Source: Kitasatospora viridis
Lineage (GTDB): Bacteria > Actinomycetota > Actinomycetes > Streptomycetales > Streptomycetaceae
Assembly (NCBI RefSeq): GCF_007829815.1
Contig: NZ_VIWT01000002.1
Span: 434,001 to 498,000, forward strand
Direction of reading: 5' to 3'
DNA length: 64,000 nucleotides
A program made the translations under genes and the position numbers. Of this stretch, positions 33,517 to 41,855 are shown in pieces. How positions within the stretch are numbered: the stretch's first letter is position 1; each line of letters opens with the position of its first letter. The notes beneath the pieces were generated by a model, which did not search any database, was not told the origin of the DNA, and worked only from the letters and a program-made list of their open reading frames with translations.

Positions 33517-34014
33517 GTGATGACAGCAGACGACGTACTGGCCATCCTCGCCGTGCTGCAGCGGGCGGAAGTGGACATCTGGATCGGTGGCGGCTGGGGC
33601 ATCGACGCCCTCGTCGGTGAGCAGACCCGTCAGCACCGGGACCTGGACCTGATGCACCGGAGCGACCAAGAACCGGAGGTGCTCGCGGCCCTCTCGCGGG
33701 CCGGCTTCGCCGAGACCCTGGATTGGCGACCGGTGCGGTTCGTGGTCACCGATCCAGGTGGTCGGGAGATCGATCTGCACCCGCTGGTCTTCGCTGCTGC
33801 GGACGGGTCGGCAGTTCAGGCGTCGACCGACGCTGAGCACCCGTTCACCTATCCCGCCTCGTGCTTCGTCACGGGAACGATCCAGGGGACTGCCGTCCCC
33901 TGCCTGTCGGCCGATCAGCAGGTCTACTTCCACCAGGGTTACGAACCGGCCGATCGTGACCGTCACGACATGGCGCAGCTGCGACAGGCCTTCGGCATCG
34001 CCACGCACTTCTGA
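33517..34014 (+). CDS. LinA-type nucleotidyltransferase domain protein
   Basis: A 165-aa protein with the minimal nucleotidyltransferase fold: WIGGGWGIDALVGEQTRQHR (GG...D motif), then DLDLMHRSD with the catalytic Asp pair near residues 42-44, and VTDPGGREIDLHPLVF carrying the third Asp. The pattern is that of lincosamide nucleotidyltransferases (LinA/Lnu), which adenylylate a hydroxyl group. Many such proteins in Streptomyces have unknown targets, so resistance should not be assumed. GTG 33517 or ATG 33520 may be used. It stands alone just after the IS3 element. Confidence 0.8.
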   Translation: MMTADDVLAILAVLQRAEVDIWIGGGWGIDALVGEQTRQHRDLDLMHRSDQEPEVLAALSRAGFAETLDWRPVRFVVTDPGGREIDLHPLVFAAADGSAVQASTDAEHPFTYPASCFVTGTIQGTAVPCLSADQQVYFHQGYEPADRDRHDMAQLRQAFGIATHF

Positions 34015-34098
34015 CCGGGTCTCCAGGGCACCCAAGCCCGCCCCCCCTTGTTCAGGAAGCGGGTTGGGGCGGTCTCGCCGGTTTCGCCGCCCAACCGG

Positions 34099-35334
34099 TC
34101 AGCCGGTCGACCTGACCGGGTTGCCGTGAAGGTTTCCGTCACCGCAGGGCCAGGAGCCAGACGCCAGTGGGCGCAGCGGGGTCTGGATCAGTAGCAGCTC
34201 GCTGTCCAGGGCGAAGGCGACCAGCCCGGCGTCGAGCAGCAGGATGCGGCTGATGACGTTTCGGGAATCGTCGGTCGCGAAGTACTCGTGCTGCGTGAGG
34301 CTGGAGTCGACGGCCAGGAGCTTGCCGTCGCGCCAGAACACGGCGGTGCCGGCGGAGTCCAGTGCGGGGTAGGAGGTGTAGTAGCCGGTGAGCGCGGGGC
34401 CGTCCACCAGGGCCCCGGTGTCGGTCAGTACCCGGAACCGTGAGCGGGAGGGGAGACGGTTCTCCAGCTCGGGGCCTCGAACCGCGCCGGCCGCGTCGAC
34501 GAGCATGGCCCCGTGGCTGTTCCAGCGCGCGACCTGGGCGCCGTCGCGGTCGTAGCGTGCGGTGCTGAACTCCCCGTAGCCCTGCGAGCCGATCAGGAAC
34601 TCCGCCGGCCCGGCGATGGCTTTCCGGCCTGCGGGCAGGGGTTTCGTCGAGGCGACGATCCCGCCGCCCGCCAGGTCCAGGAAGAAGGTGGCGCCGATCC
34701 CGCCGCGTCGTTCCACGAAGCTGGCGGCCGCCCTGTCGCCGGAGACCAGCAGCGGCTCCCAGTCGTCGACGTCGACTTCCTCCGGAGTCCACGGCTGCTT
34801 CGGCTGCACCTCCCAGTCGGTGTGAACTCCCGTCTCCAGCACACCTGTGTGGGAGAGCGCGCCGAGACTGATCGGCGCCGACCACAGGCACCGGCCGTCG
34901 CGGGCGTACCGGGCCACCCGGGGCTCGCGGTACGGGGCGTCGCCGCGCTGGAACGGGGAAGCGGCGGCCCAGGCGAGGCAGAACCCGTCGTCGAGCACCA
35001 CGAAGGCGCCGATCTCCTCGCCGGCATCGCAAGCAGGTGCGACGACGCTCGTGGTCTCACCGTCCGGGCCGATTCCCTCCAGCACCGGACCGCCGTCGCC
35101 CGGCCGGGCCAGCCACAGCACTCCGTGCTGGGAGCCGCGCGACTGCGGACGCCCGGTGCCTGGAAAGGTCCGCTGCCACAACACGGCTCCCGAGAGGTCC
35201 ACCGCGCTCAGCACCGTTTCGAGGACGTCGGTCCCGTAGCTCGTCACATACAGCGGGCCGGCAGGGTGGTGGGCCGCCAGGCTCCGCACCTGGCCGGGCA
35301 TGGCTACACGCGTGGGACTGGTCACGGCTCGCAT
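34099..35334 (-). CDS. Beta-propeller-like hypothetical protein
   Basis: A 411-aa protein built of repeated beta strands ending in Asp/Gly turns, such as VDLSGAVLWQRTFPG, ARYARDGRCLWSAPISLG, ARYDRDGAQVARWNSHG and LDSAGTAVFWRDGKLLAVD. The DxxGxxxW repeats are like those of PQQ/quinoprotein-type propellers. There is no signal peptide, so it is probably cytoplasmic and may be a binding scaffold. ATG 35334 is preceded by TTAGG; GTG 35325 is an alternative. It is a single gene, function unknown. Confidence 0.7.
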   Translation of the reverse strand: MRAVTSPTRVAMPGQVRSLAAHHPAGPLYVTSYGTDVLETVLSAVDLSGAVLWQRTFPGTGRPQSRGSQHGVLWLARPGDGGPVLEGIGPDGETTSVVAPACDAGEEIGAFVVLDDGFCLAWAAASPFQRGDAPYREPRVARYARDGRCLWSAPISLGALSHTGVLETGVHTDWEVQPKQPWTPEEVDVDDWEPLLVSGDRAAASFVERRGGIGATFFLDLAGGGIVASTKPLPAGRKAIAGPAEFLIGSQGYGEFSTARYDRDGAQVARWNSHGAMLVDAAGAVRGPELENRLPSRSRFRVLTDTGALVDGPALTGYYTSYPALDSAGTAVFWRDGKLLAVDSSLTQHEYFATDDSRNVISRILLLDAGLVAFALDSELLLIQTPLRPLASGSWPCGDGNLHGNPVRSTG

Positions 35335-35708
35335 CCTAAGTGGTCGGCACTCGAAGTCCTTCGGGGTTGATCATGTGACCCGGGCGGCGGAGGATCCTGG
35401 GTGTTGGTCGGCGAATGTGTGCCGGTCGAGTCGGGCCGGCAGATCGTCCAGGTCGGAGGTGGTGAACCTCTCGGCGGCGGTCAGCACGATCGGGACGGCG
35501 GCAACGAGCATGGCGGCAGGCCGCTCACGAGAAGTGGATCAAGACGGTCCGCAGGCTGCCGTAACCGGGCAGACCTCGTGAACAACGTCCATCCGGCGGA
35601 CCGGCCGCGACAGCAGCCGCAGGTACGGCCCCGGAGCGTGCCCGGTCCCCACAGGCCGGGACCCGGGGATCGGCGTCAGCTCCATCGCGATCGAGCGGTG
35701 AGGGTTCG
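35335..35708. other. Gene-free stretch
   Basis: About 370 bases between two minus-strand genes. Frames on both strands are short or lack codon bias. Nothing recognisable was found; the promoter of the gene at 34099-35334 should be at its right-hand... upstream side near 35340-35400, but no clear elements were seen. Confidence 0.45.
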
Positions 35709-36521
35709 TCAGCCCCGATCAGTCCTGACGAGTTCGAGGACCTCATCGTGCACGCGACCGTTGGTGAACAGGGCCGCGCCCGTGGAGATACCGCGGTCAC
35801 CGTCCAAGTTGCTGAATCTGCCCCCGGCCTCCTCCACGATCGGGACCACCGCAGCGATGTCCCAAGGGCCGGCCTTCAGATGGAGAAAGACGTCCGCGAC
35901 ACCCGCCGCGACCAGCAGCGCACCATGGCAGACTCCGTCCCAGTCCGACAGCGGTCCCCCCTTGCCACAAGCGGCGACCACCCTGGCACCTGCGGCCTGA
36001 CGCTGCGGAGTGAGCCGGCTGGTGGGGGGCCAGGTCGCCACCGTGGCCCGGTCAAGGGTTGCGGTTGAGGTGACAGCAAGAGCCTCGCCGGGACCGAGAC
36101 GTCCGTCGAGGCAGGTGCCGGTCCACGCCCCCGATGCCCGTGTCGCCCACCAGCGGCGCTGCATCGCCGGCGCGGAGACGATGCCGGTGAGGACCTCGCC
36201 GCCTTCATCAGCGGCGATCAGGGTGCTCCACCAGGGATCCCCCGCAGCAAAGTTGCCGGTCCCGTCAATCGGGTCGATCACCCAGCGCCGAGCTGACGCC
36301 CCATGGGCGCCGGACTCCTCTCCGAGGAAGGTGTCGTGCGGGCGGGCGTCATTGAGAAGGCCACGAATCGCCTGCTCGACCTCGTGATCGGCCACCGTGA
36401 CAGGGCTGCCGTCGGGCTTGATCGTCGTCGGCACTGCACCCGCCGAGAAGTGGCGAAGGGAAATTCCGTCAGCAGTGTCTGTCAACTGGTGTGCAAGTTG
36501 CAGCTCGTTGATCGGCCTCAT
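35709..36521 (-). CDS. Inositol-monophosphatase-family phosphatase (HisN-like)
   Basis: A 270-aa Mg2+-dependent phosphatase. The metal-binding motifs are FLGEESGAHG (Glu), WVIDPIDGTGNFAAG (DPIDGT) and AGPWDIAAVVPIVEEAGG (WD). These are the three signature blocks of the IMPase/HisN/CysQ superfamily, and the length is usual. The sequence of the second block and the actinomycete setting favour a histidinol-phosphatase or inositol-phosphatase role, but the substrate cannot be fixed. It stands alone, and no histidine genes are nearby, so a special-metabolite phosphatase is possible. Confidence 0.85.
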   Translation of the reverse strand: MRPINELQLAHQLTDTADGISLRHFSAGAVPTTIKPDGSPVTVADHEVEQAIRGLLNDARPHDTFLGEESGAHGASARRWVIDPIDGTGNFAAGDPWWSTLIAADEGGEVLTGIVSAPAMQRRWWATRASGAWTGTCLDGRLGPGEALAVTSTATLDRATVATWPPTSRLTPQRQAAGARVVAACGKGGPLSDWDGVCHGALLVAAGVADVFLHLKAGPWDIAAVVPIVEEAGGRFSNLDGDRGISTGAALFTNGRVHDEVLELVRTDRG

Positions 36522-37056
36522 GCGTACGGGAGTGGAGAGAGATCCATACGGCGGGGCCAGCGGAGCCCCGCAGAGGGAAGACCGCTACAACGCCGCGGCA
36601 CAGCCGTTCCGAGGACACGGAGTGCAGGTGGCAGTAGGGCGGGTCCAGCGCCTCGCGCTTGCGCAGGTCGCTCACCATGTTGGGGGCCGGGGCAGCGCCC
36701 CCGGTGGGGGACACCAGCCATCTGGCGACCCGAACTGCCATCGCAAGGCATTGCTGTTGCGATAGAGCAAGCGTCACGTACTGAGGAGACGGTCAGTTCA
36801 GTCGCGCGAACCGTTGATAACCGAAGGAGCCTCTGCCGGGGCCTCCGCGCGGTTGGAAGCCCCGGACGTCGGGCGGAAGGGCAGTGACACCGCCGTCCGG
36901 CCGGACGCGGCGAAGCGGGCGCGGCACTGCCGGATCGGCCAAAGGTCGATGAAGACCCGCCATCTCCGGAGGGATCTCCGTGCTGCTCGCACCGGACGAG
37001 CTACGCTTCCATTGCGCGTAATTGCCCTGCCAACAGCGTGCGTTGAGGCGGTGATC
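36522..37056. other. Gene-free region between the phosphatase and terpene synthase genes
   Basis: About 535 bases with no convincing gene. The plus frame that leads into the terpene synthase is open from 36814 but codes a biased Arg/Ala mixture unlike the family before the ATG at 37057. A minus frame at 36469-36777 has poor codon bias. It presumably holds the divergent promoters of the two genes. Confidence 0.5.
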
Positions 37057-38130
37057 ATGCCACAGGACGTGGAGTTCGAGGTTCCCTTCCCGTCTCGTAC
37101 CAGCCCTCACGCCGCTGCCGCCCGTGCACGCAACCTGACTTGGGCGCACCGGTACGGGCTGCTGGGAAGCGCGGAAGCCGAGCAGCGTTATCGGTTCTCC
37201 CAGGTCGCCGAATGCGGTAGCTACTGTTATTTGGACGTGGCGGGTGACGATCTCGACCTGCTCTTTGACGTCATGGGCTGGTTCTTCCTCTTCGACGACC
37301 AGTTCGAGACGCGCTGTCCGCAACGTATCGCCAAGGCCACGGCGGCTTGCCAGGAGCACATCCTGGTGGTTTCCTCCCCGCCCGGCGCCCCCGCTTTGGC
37401 GACGCGCCCGACAGCCGTCGCCTTCGCCGACTGCTGGCGCCGCATGTGCGAAGGAACCACACCAAGGTGGCGGGCCCGTACCGCGCACGCCTGGGTGGAT
37501 TACTTCACCGGGCAGCTGGCGGAGGTCGCTGACGGGCTCAGTCGTCAGGAGCTGGACTTCGAGACCCACCTGGCGCGCCGCCGGCAAACGATCGGCGTCT
37601 TTCCCTCCCTGTGCCTGGCCGAGCGCACCGGCCACCTCGACGTGCCCGACCTCGCCTGGCACAGCACCCACCTGAAACAAATGCAGCAAGCCGCCGTCGA
37701 CCAAGTCATCTGCGTGAACGAGGTCTTCTCCCTGGAGAAGGAGGAGGCCCACGGGTCGCCGAACCTGATCCACGACCTGATGCGCCAACGCGGCTACGAC
37801 CGCGTTTGGGCGATTCACTACATGCGCGACCTGGCGGACCGGCGGATGCAGGAATTCGTCGCCCTCGACCAGCAACTTCCCCAGTTGTGCGAGCGCCTGT
37901 GCCTCACCGAGACCGAATCCCGTGCCGTGGTCCGGTACTCGCAGCTCGTGGGGTACTGGCTTCGCGGAAACTACGACTGGCACCGCGCTACGGGGCGCTA
38001 CAGGCAAGTGTCCACAGTCCAAGGCGGCAAGGAGTACTTGGGAGCCCTCACCACCGAGGACCTGTCCACTCCAAAGGATCATCCGGCGCAGCCCGCGAGC
38101 ACCGAGGGCTCACCTGCTTCTGGGGGCTGA
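37057..38130 (+). CDS. Pentalenene-synthase-like class I terpene synthase
   Basis: A 357-aa sesquiterpene-type cyclase that would ionise farnesyl diphosphate. The N-terminus MPQDVEFEVPFPSR matches pentalenene synthase form. The metal motifs are LFDDQFE (about 79-84; DDxxE rather than DDxxD) and VNEVFSLEKEE (about 220-230; Asn, Ser, Glu of the NSE triad kept, but Glu follows the Asn instead of Asp). The aromatic pair WFF, and RGNYDWHRATGRY with the C-terminal Arg-Tyr, are also present. ATG 37057 has GAGG upstream. The product is not predictable. No P450 is adjacent. Confidence 0.9.
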   Translation: MPQDVEFEVPFPSRTSPHAAAARARNLTWAHRYGLLGSAEAEQRYRFSQVAECGSYCYLDVAGDDLDLLFDVMGWFFLFDDQFETRCPQRIAKATAACQEHILVVSSPPGAPALATRPTAVAFADCWRRMCEGTTPRWRARTAHAWVDYFTGQLAEVADGLSRQELDFETHLARRRQTIGVFPSLCLAERTGHLDVPDLAWHSTHLKQMQQAAVDQVICVNEVFSLEKEEAHGSPNLIHDLMRQRGYDRVWAIHYMRDLADRRMQEFVALDQQLPQLCERLCLTETESRAVVRYSQLVGYWLRGNYDWHRATGRYRQVSTVQGGKEYLGALTTEDLSTPKDHPAQPASTEGSPASGG

Positions 38131-38459
38131 CCAAGGACTGGTCACGGCTCGCGCCCTACGGGACACCGTCGTCGGAGCCGGATCGATGTGGTGACGTGGC
38201 GGTTCTGACCCTTCGGGAGACGCCAGTCCTGACGCAGCGTCAGCTTCAGGTGACAGAAGGCACGGCGTTCGCGGTCTCACGCGAACCCGCGCCTCGCAAT
38301 CCCCGGGCGACCACCCGGGCTCCGGATCGGCGTTGACCTTGAGTGGCCGTGGTCCGATCGAGGAGTGATCTCCAGGGTCCGGTAGGAGTGTCGGGGCGCG
38401 TGGGGGTGGGTAGCGATGCGGTCGCAAAGAGTGTTCATCTGATGATGGGGGTGTTGTTG
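38131..38459. other. Gene-free region with possible promoter
   Basis: About 330 bases between the terpene synthase and the cuticle-motif gene, without a credible frame. TTGACC at 38333 could be a -35 box, but no good -10 follows at the right distance. The CCCGGGCGACCACCCGGG-like sequence at 38302-38319 may be a weak terminator hairpin of the terpene gene. Confidence 0.4.
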
Positions 38460-38990
38460 ATGACCGATGGATTCGGGATCGACCTGGAGGCGTTGTCCGC
38501 CGCGGTGGCCGGCGTGAAGCAGGACACGACGGGGCGACTGGCGCCCCAGCAGCCCGGTGACAAGCCGGCGTTCGCGTACAACCCGGAGACCAAGCAGCTG
38601 CACTCGACTGCGGACCCGGATCAGGTCGCGGCCTTGGACGCGAACTTCCTGACGTGGATCACGGAGCAGATCGAGGCCACCAGCAAGACCTTCGCAGCAG
38701 GGGCCGAAACGCTCGCGGCGGCTCCCGCGGCGGCATCGCAGCCCCAGGCCGCTGCGGCGGCCCCGGCCAAGGAAGAGCCCCCGCAGCCCTACAACTACAA
38801 GTACGACGTGACCGACGCCGACGGTGCCCTCTCGGCCGCCGAGAGCTCGGGCAACGAGAGCGGGCCGGTGGAGGGCTCCTACTACGTGCTGCTGCCCGAC
38901 AACCGCCTGATGACGGTGTCCTACTACGTGGACGGCGAGTCGGGTTTCGTCCCGCAGATCTCCTTCCAGGAGAACCCGAGCCCGTTGTAG
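38460..38990 (+). CDS. Protein with C-terminal cuticle-protein-like (Rebers-Riddiford-like) motif
   Basis: A 176-aa protein. Residues 1-90 are helical (GIDLEALSAAVAGVK; FLTWITEQIEATSKTF), slightly like small actinomycete ESX-type proteins, followed by an Ala/Pro/Gln linker (about 88-108). Residues 110-172 run P-Y-x-Y-x-Y, D..G, E, then GSYYVLLPDNRLMTVSYY, then GESGFVPQISF. The order Y-x-Y-x-Y...G-x-Y...PD...V-x-Y...D..GF.P is that of the chitin-binding Rebers-Riddiford consensus of arthropod cuticle proteins. There is no Sec signal peptide. ATG 38460 was chosen for GGGGG upstream. Function unknown. Confidence 0.65.
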   Translation: MTDGFGIDLEALSAAVAGVKQDTTGRLAPQQPGDKPAFAYNPETKQLHSTADPDQVAALDANFLTWITEQIEATSKTFAAGAETLAAAPAAASQPQAAAAAPAKEEPPQPYNYKYDVTDADGALSAAESSGNESGPVEGSYYVLLPDNRLMTVSYYVDGESGFVPQISFQENPSPL

Positions 38991-39038
38991 AGCAGGGCCG
39001 GCCCCTGCGCCGGCTCGCCCTGGAACTCCCGCTCATCG

Positions 39039-39084
39039 GTCACGGGGTGCGCCTGCGAACCGCTTCGCAGGCGCACCCCGTGAC
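39039..39084. terminator. Long bidirectional hairpin between convergent genes
   Basis: A perfect 21-pair stem (GTCACGGGGTGCGCCTGCGAA and its complement) with a CCGC loop. It lies 49 bases after the plus-strand gene and covers the stop and last codons of the minus-strand desaturase gene, so it can end transcription from both sides. Confidence 0.85.
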
Positions 39085-40017
39085 GGCTGGGAACCGTGCC
39101 ACGCGCTCGCGCAGTTCGACGAGTCGCTGCTTCTTCCCCGCGAGGGCCTCCAGGAGCAGGCCGATGCGGTCGCGGGCGGCCTCCCCTTCGGGGCCGAGGT
39201 TCCCGCGTTCCATGAGGCGCAGGGCGCGGAGCAGCGGGACGAGCACGCGGTCGTGGTGGACGGCGACGTCGTAGAGGCCCGAGAGGACGAAGCGGGCGGG
39301 CTGGGTGCGGAAGGCGGGCATGCCGTGGCCGGGGAGGCGGAAGGTGTCGATGACGTCGGCGAAGGCGCGGGTCATCAGGTCGGGGCTCAGGTCGAGCGCG
39401 GCGGTGCACAGAGTTCGGTAGAAGAGCATGTGCAGGTTCTCGTCCGTCGCGATGGCTCGCATCAGGCGGGTGCCGTTCGGGTCGCCGATGGCCTGGCCGA
39501 CGTTGTGGTGGGCTTCGCGGGTCGCGAGTTCCTGGATGGTGACGTAGGCCAGTACGTGGGCCGGCGTTGGCTGTTCGATCTCCCAGCCGGTGGAGAGGTT
39601 GGCCATTCTGCCGCGCTCCAGTTCGACCGGGTCCACGGCACGCATGACGTGCAGGTAGTCGCGCAGTGCGATGGAGTGCCGGCCTTCTTCGGCGGTCCAG
39701 CGGTGGACCCAGGTGCCCCAGGCGCTGTCGCGGCCGAAGTGGGAGGCGATGGCGTAGTGGTAGCTCGGGAGGTTGTCCTCCGTGAGCAGGTTGATCAGCA
39801 GGGCGTCCCGCACCGAGGGGTCCAGTGGTGACTGGTCGGGGTGCCAGGAGGTGCCGTTGAGGGGCCCCTCGAAGGTGGTTGCCAGGTCCCAGGGGATGTA
39901 CTGGTGGGGGAACCACTCGCGCGCGGTCGCCAGGTGGCGGTCCAGTTCCCGGGCGACGACGGGTTCCAACTCCCTTAGCAGGTCGGTGTTATGGGCCACG
40001 GTCAGCAGGTCGCTCAT
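39040..40017 (-). CDS. Acyl-ACP desaturase (diiron)
   Basis: A 325-aa soluble desaturase of the stearoyl-ACP type that inserts a double bond into an ACP-bound acyl chain using O2 and ferredoxin. The diiron ligands are visible: Glu about 80 (LLTEDNLPSYHY), WTAEEGRHS (Glu 111, His 114), IQELATREAHH (Glu near 163-169) and ATDENLHMLFY (Glu 193, His 196). ATG 40017 overlaps the ACP gene stop by 4 bases. It is the last gene of the eight-gene ole-type operon, and its coupling to a dedicated ACP suggests it desaturates the chain made there. The final codons lie within the terminator hairpin. Confidence 0.88.
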   Translation of the reverse strand: MSDLLTVAHNTDLLRELEPVVARELDRHLATAREWFPHQYIPWDLATTFEGPLNGTSWHPDQSPLDPSVRDALLINLLTEDNLPSYHYAIASHFGRDSAWGTWVHRWTAEEGRHSIALRDYLHVMRAVDPVELERGRMANLSTGWEIEQPTPAHVLAYVTIQELATREAHHNVGQAIGDPNGTRLMRAIATDENLHMLFYRTLCTAALDLSPDLMTRAFADVIDTFRLPGHGMPAFRTQPARFVLSGLYDVAVHHDRVLVPLLRALRLMERGNLGPEGEAARDRIGLLLEALAGKKQRLVELRERVARFPAVTGCACEAVRRRTP

Positions 40018-40289
40018 CCAGCGGAGGCCGATGCCACTGGCGCGGTGCGCAGGAGCCGCACCGCGTCGTCGAGCGTGTCGTTGACGGACAGGCTCCCGAG
40101 GCGGTCCAACAGCTGCTGGCCGGTGCGCTCCTGGATCATGACGACCCACTCCATCACCGCCAGCGAGTCGAGCCCCAGTTCGGCGAAGGTCGACGTCGGC
40201 CGAACCTCCTCGCGGGGCACCCTGAAGTGGGAGCAGAGGACGTCGACCAGCAGCGTCTCGTTGAGTTCAGGGGTCGTCTCATCGTGCAT
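40014..40289 (-). CDS. Acyl carrier protein 1 of the ole-type operon
   Basis: A 91-aa ACP. FAELGLDSLAVMEW holds the DSL motif, with the phosphopantetheine Ser near residue 42 and the helix II acidic residues. It overlaps the desaturase start by 4 bases and follows the ketosynthase by 27 bases, so it is probably the carrier for the desaturase reaction. A second ACP with a different sequence lies on the other side of the ketosynthase, suggesting division of labour. Confidence 0.9.
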   Translation of the reverse strand: MHDETTPELNETLLVDVLCSHFRVPREEVRPTSTFAELGLDSLAVMEWVVMIQERTGQQLLDRLGSLSVNDTLDDAVRLLRTAPVASASAG

Positions 40290-40316
40290 GGCTTGTTCTC
40301 CTTGCTCGCTGCGTGG

Positions 40317-41540
40317 TCACGACCTGGTGAGGACGAGGACGGCGTTGTGGCCGCCGAAGCCGTAGGAGTTGCTGGCGACGGCGTCGATCCGTGCGGGCCT
40401 GGGCTGCTTGCTGACGACGTCGAGGTCGATGTCGGGATCGATCCGATCCAGGTTGGCGGTGGGCGGAACGAGTTGGTGCCACAGGGTCAGGACGCTCAGG
40501 GCGGCTTCGATCGCCCCGGCCGCGCCGAGCGCGTGGCCGGTGGTGCCCTTGGCGGAGGTGACGACGGGCGGGCGGCCCCGGAAGATGCGCTGGAGGGTGG
40601 CGCCTTCGATGCGGTCGTTCATCGGTGTGCCCGTGCCGTGGGCGTTGACGTGGTGGATGTCGGTGTGGTGCAGGTCGGCGTCGGCCAGCGCGGCGGTGAA
40701 GGCCCGTTCGATGCCGATGCCGTCGGGGTGCGGGGCGGCGTAGTGGTGGCCGTCGGTGGAGGCGCCGAATCCGGCGAGGTGGGCGAGGGCCGGGGCGCGC
40801 CGGGCCCGGGCGTGCGCGGCTCGTTCGAGGACCAGGATCCCGGCGCCTTCGGCGAGGACGAAGCCGTCGCGGTCGGCGTCGAACGGGCGACTGGCGCCGC
40901 TCGGGTCGTGCAGCCGGGTGGACAGTGCGCCCATCTGGGAGAAGCCGAGTGACGAGAGCGGGTGGCACGGCGCTTCGGCGCCGCCGGCCAGGGCGATGTC
41001 GCAACGACCGGCCGCCAGAAGGTCCTTGGCGATGCCGATCGCGGTCGCGCCGGAGGCGCACGCGGTGGTGACGGCCATGCTGGGGCCGTAGGCACGGAGT
41101 GCGATGCCGATCTCCGCGGCGGCTGCGTTCGTCGTCGATCGGGGAACGGTCAGGGGCGAGAGCGTCGCGTAGTCGTGGTTGATGACCTTGCGGGTGGCGG
41201 TGAAGATGCTTTCGCGGCTCTCGCTGCCGACCCCGACGATGACCGCGACACGGGTGCCGTCCCAGGTGTTCGGATCCAGGTTCGCGTGGGTGACGGCTTC
41301 GCGGGCGGCGGCCAGCGCCAGGTGGACGAAGCGGTCCATGCGCCAGGCGTTGCGGCCGTGCAGGGTTCTGGCGTCGAAGTCGGGGATCCGGCAGCTGATC
41401 GGCACGGGGACGTCGCCCAGGTCCGGGTCGATGGCGGCGGTGGGGCGGCCGGCGCAGACCGCGTCCCAGGTGGTGGCGGTGTCGGGGCCGCCGGAGGTGA
41501 GCAGTCCCAGGCCGGTGACCGCGATCTGATCGGCACTCAT
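40317..41540 (-). CDS. Beta-ketoacyl-ACP synthase (KAS I/II, FabF-like)
   Basis: A 407-aa condensing enzyme. The catalytic set is complete: nucleophile Cys about 161 (TTACASGATAIG), His about 301 (VNAHGTGTPMND), Lys about 331 and His about 336 (SAKGTTGHALGAAGA). The end, ASNSYGFGGHNAVLV, is the conserved FabF tail. It elongates ACP-bound acyl chains with malonyl-ACP. ATG 41540 overlaps the ACP 2 stop by 4 bases. No ketoreductase, dehydratase or enoyl reductase is in the operon, so those steps must come from primary fatty-acid synthesis. Confidence 0.9.
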   Translation of the reverse strand: MSADQIAVTGLGLLTSGGPDTATTWDAVCAGRPTAAIDPDLGDVPVPISCRIPDFDARTLHGRNAWRMDRFVHLALAAAREAVTHANLDPNTWDGTRVAVIVGVGSESRESIFTATRKVINHDYATLSPLTVPRSTTNAAAAEIGIALRAYGPSMAVTTACASGATAIGIAKDLLAAGRCDIALAGGAEAPCHPLSSLGFSQMGALSTRLHDPSGASRPFDADRDGFVLAEGAGILVLERAAHARARRAPALAHLAGFGASTDGHHYAAPHPDGIGIERAFTAALADADLHHTDIHHVNAHGTGTPMNDRIEGATLQRIFRGRPPVVTSAKGTTGHALGAAGAIEAALSVLTLWHQLVPPTANLDRIDPDIDLDVVSKQPRPARIDAVASNSYGFGGHNAVLVLTRS

Positions 41541-41815
41541 GCGACGGTGGCGGAACGGAGGTCTTCACCGGCCGCCTGCGGCTGAGCCGCTTCGACGGCC
41601 GCCACGGCCTGGGCGATGGTGGTGTCCGGAGCCTTCAGGGCGTCGTCGGCGGGGAGCCGGAGGCCGAGTTCGTCCTGCAGCACGCACAGCAACTCGACCG
41701 TGCCGAGCGAGTCGAGGCCGAGGTCCTCGAACGTGGCGTCGGGGGTGATGCTGGCCTCGGGGATGTTGAAGTGGTGGGCGAGCTTGGCTTTGATGGGCTC
41801 GAAGAGCTTCGTCAC
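41537..41815 (-). CDS. Acyl carrier protein 2 of the ole-type operon
   Basis: A 92-aa ACP. FEDLGLDSLGTVELL contains the DSL phosphopantetheine site with Ser near residue 36. It starts 40 bases after the OleA-like gene and overlaps the ketosynthase start (ATGA), so it is likely the partner of the ketosynthase. The C-terminus is Ala-rich. It is clearly different from ACP 1, so the two are not a recent duplication. Confidence 0.9.
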   Translation of the reverse strand: MTKLFEPIKAKLAHHFNIPEASITPDATFEDLGLDSLGTVELLCVLQDELGLRLPADDALKAPDTTIAQAVAAVEAAQPQAAGEDLRSATVA

Positions 41816-41855
41816 GGGGGCTCCTTGCCTGTGTACGGGGTGGTTGTGGCGGGGC

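Noticed and set aside
33517..34014. Calling this gene a lincosamide resistance gene
   Set aside because: Only the general nucleotidyltransferase motif is visible; the family includes many proteins with unknown targets.
36469..36777. Minus-strand frame of about 100 codons before the phosphatase gene
   Set aside because: Poor GC bias at third positions, no ribosome site and no recognisable motif.
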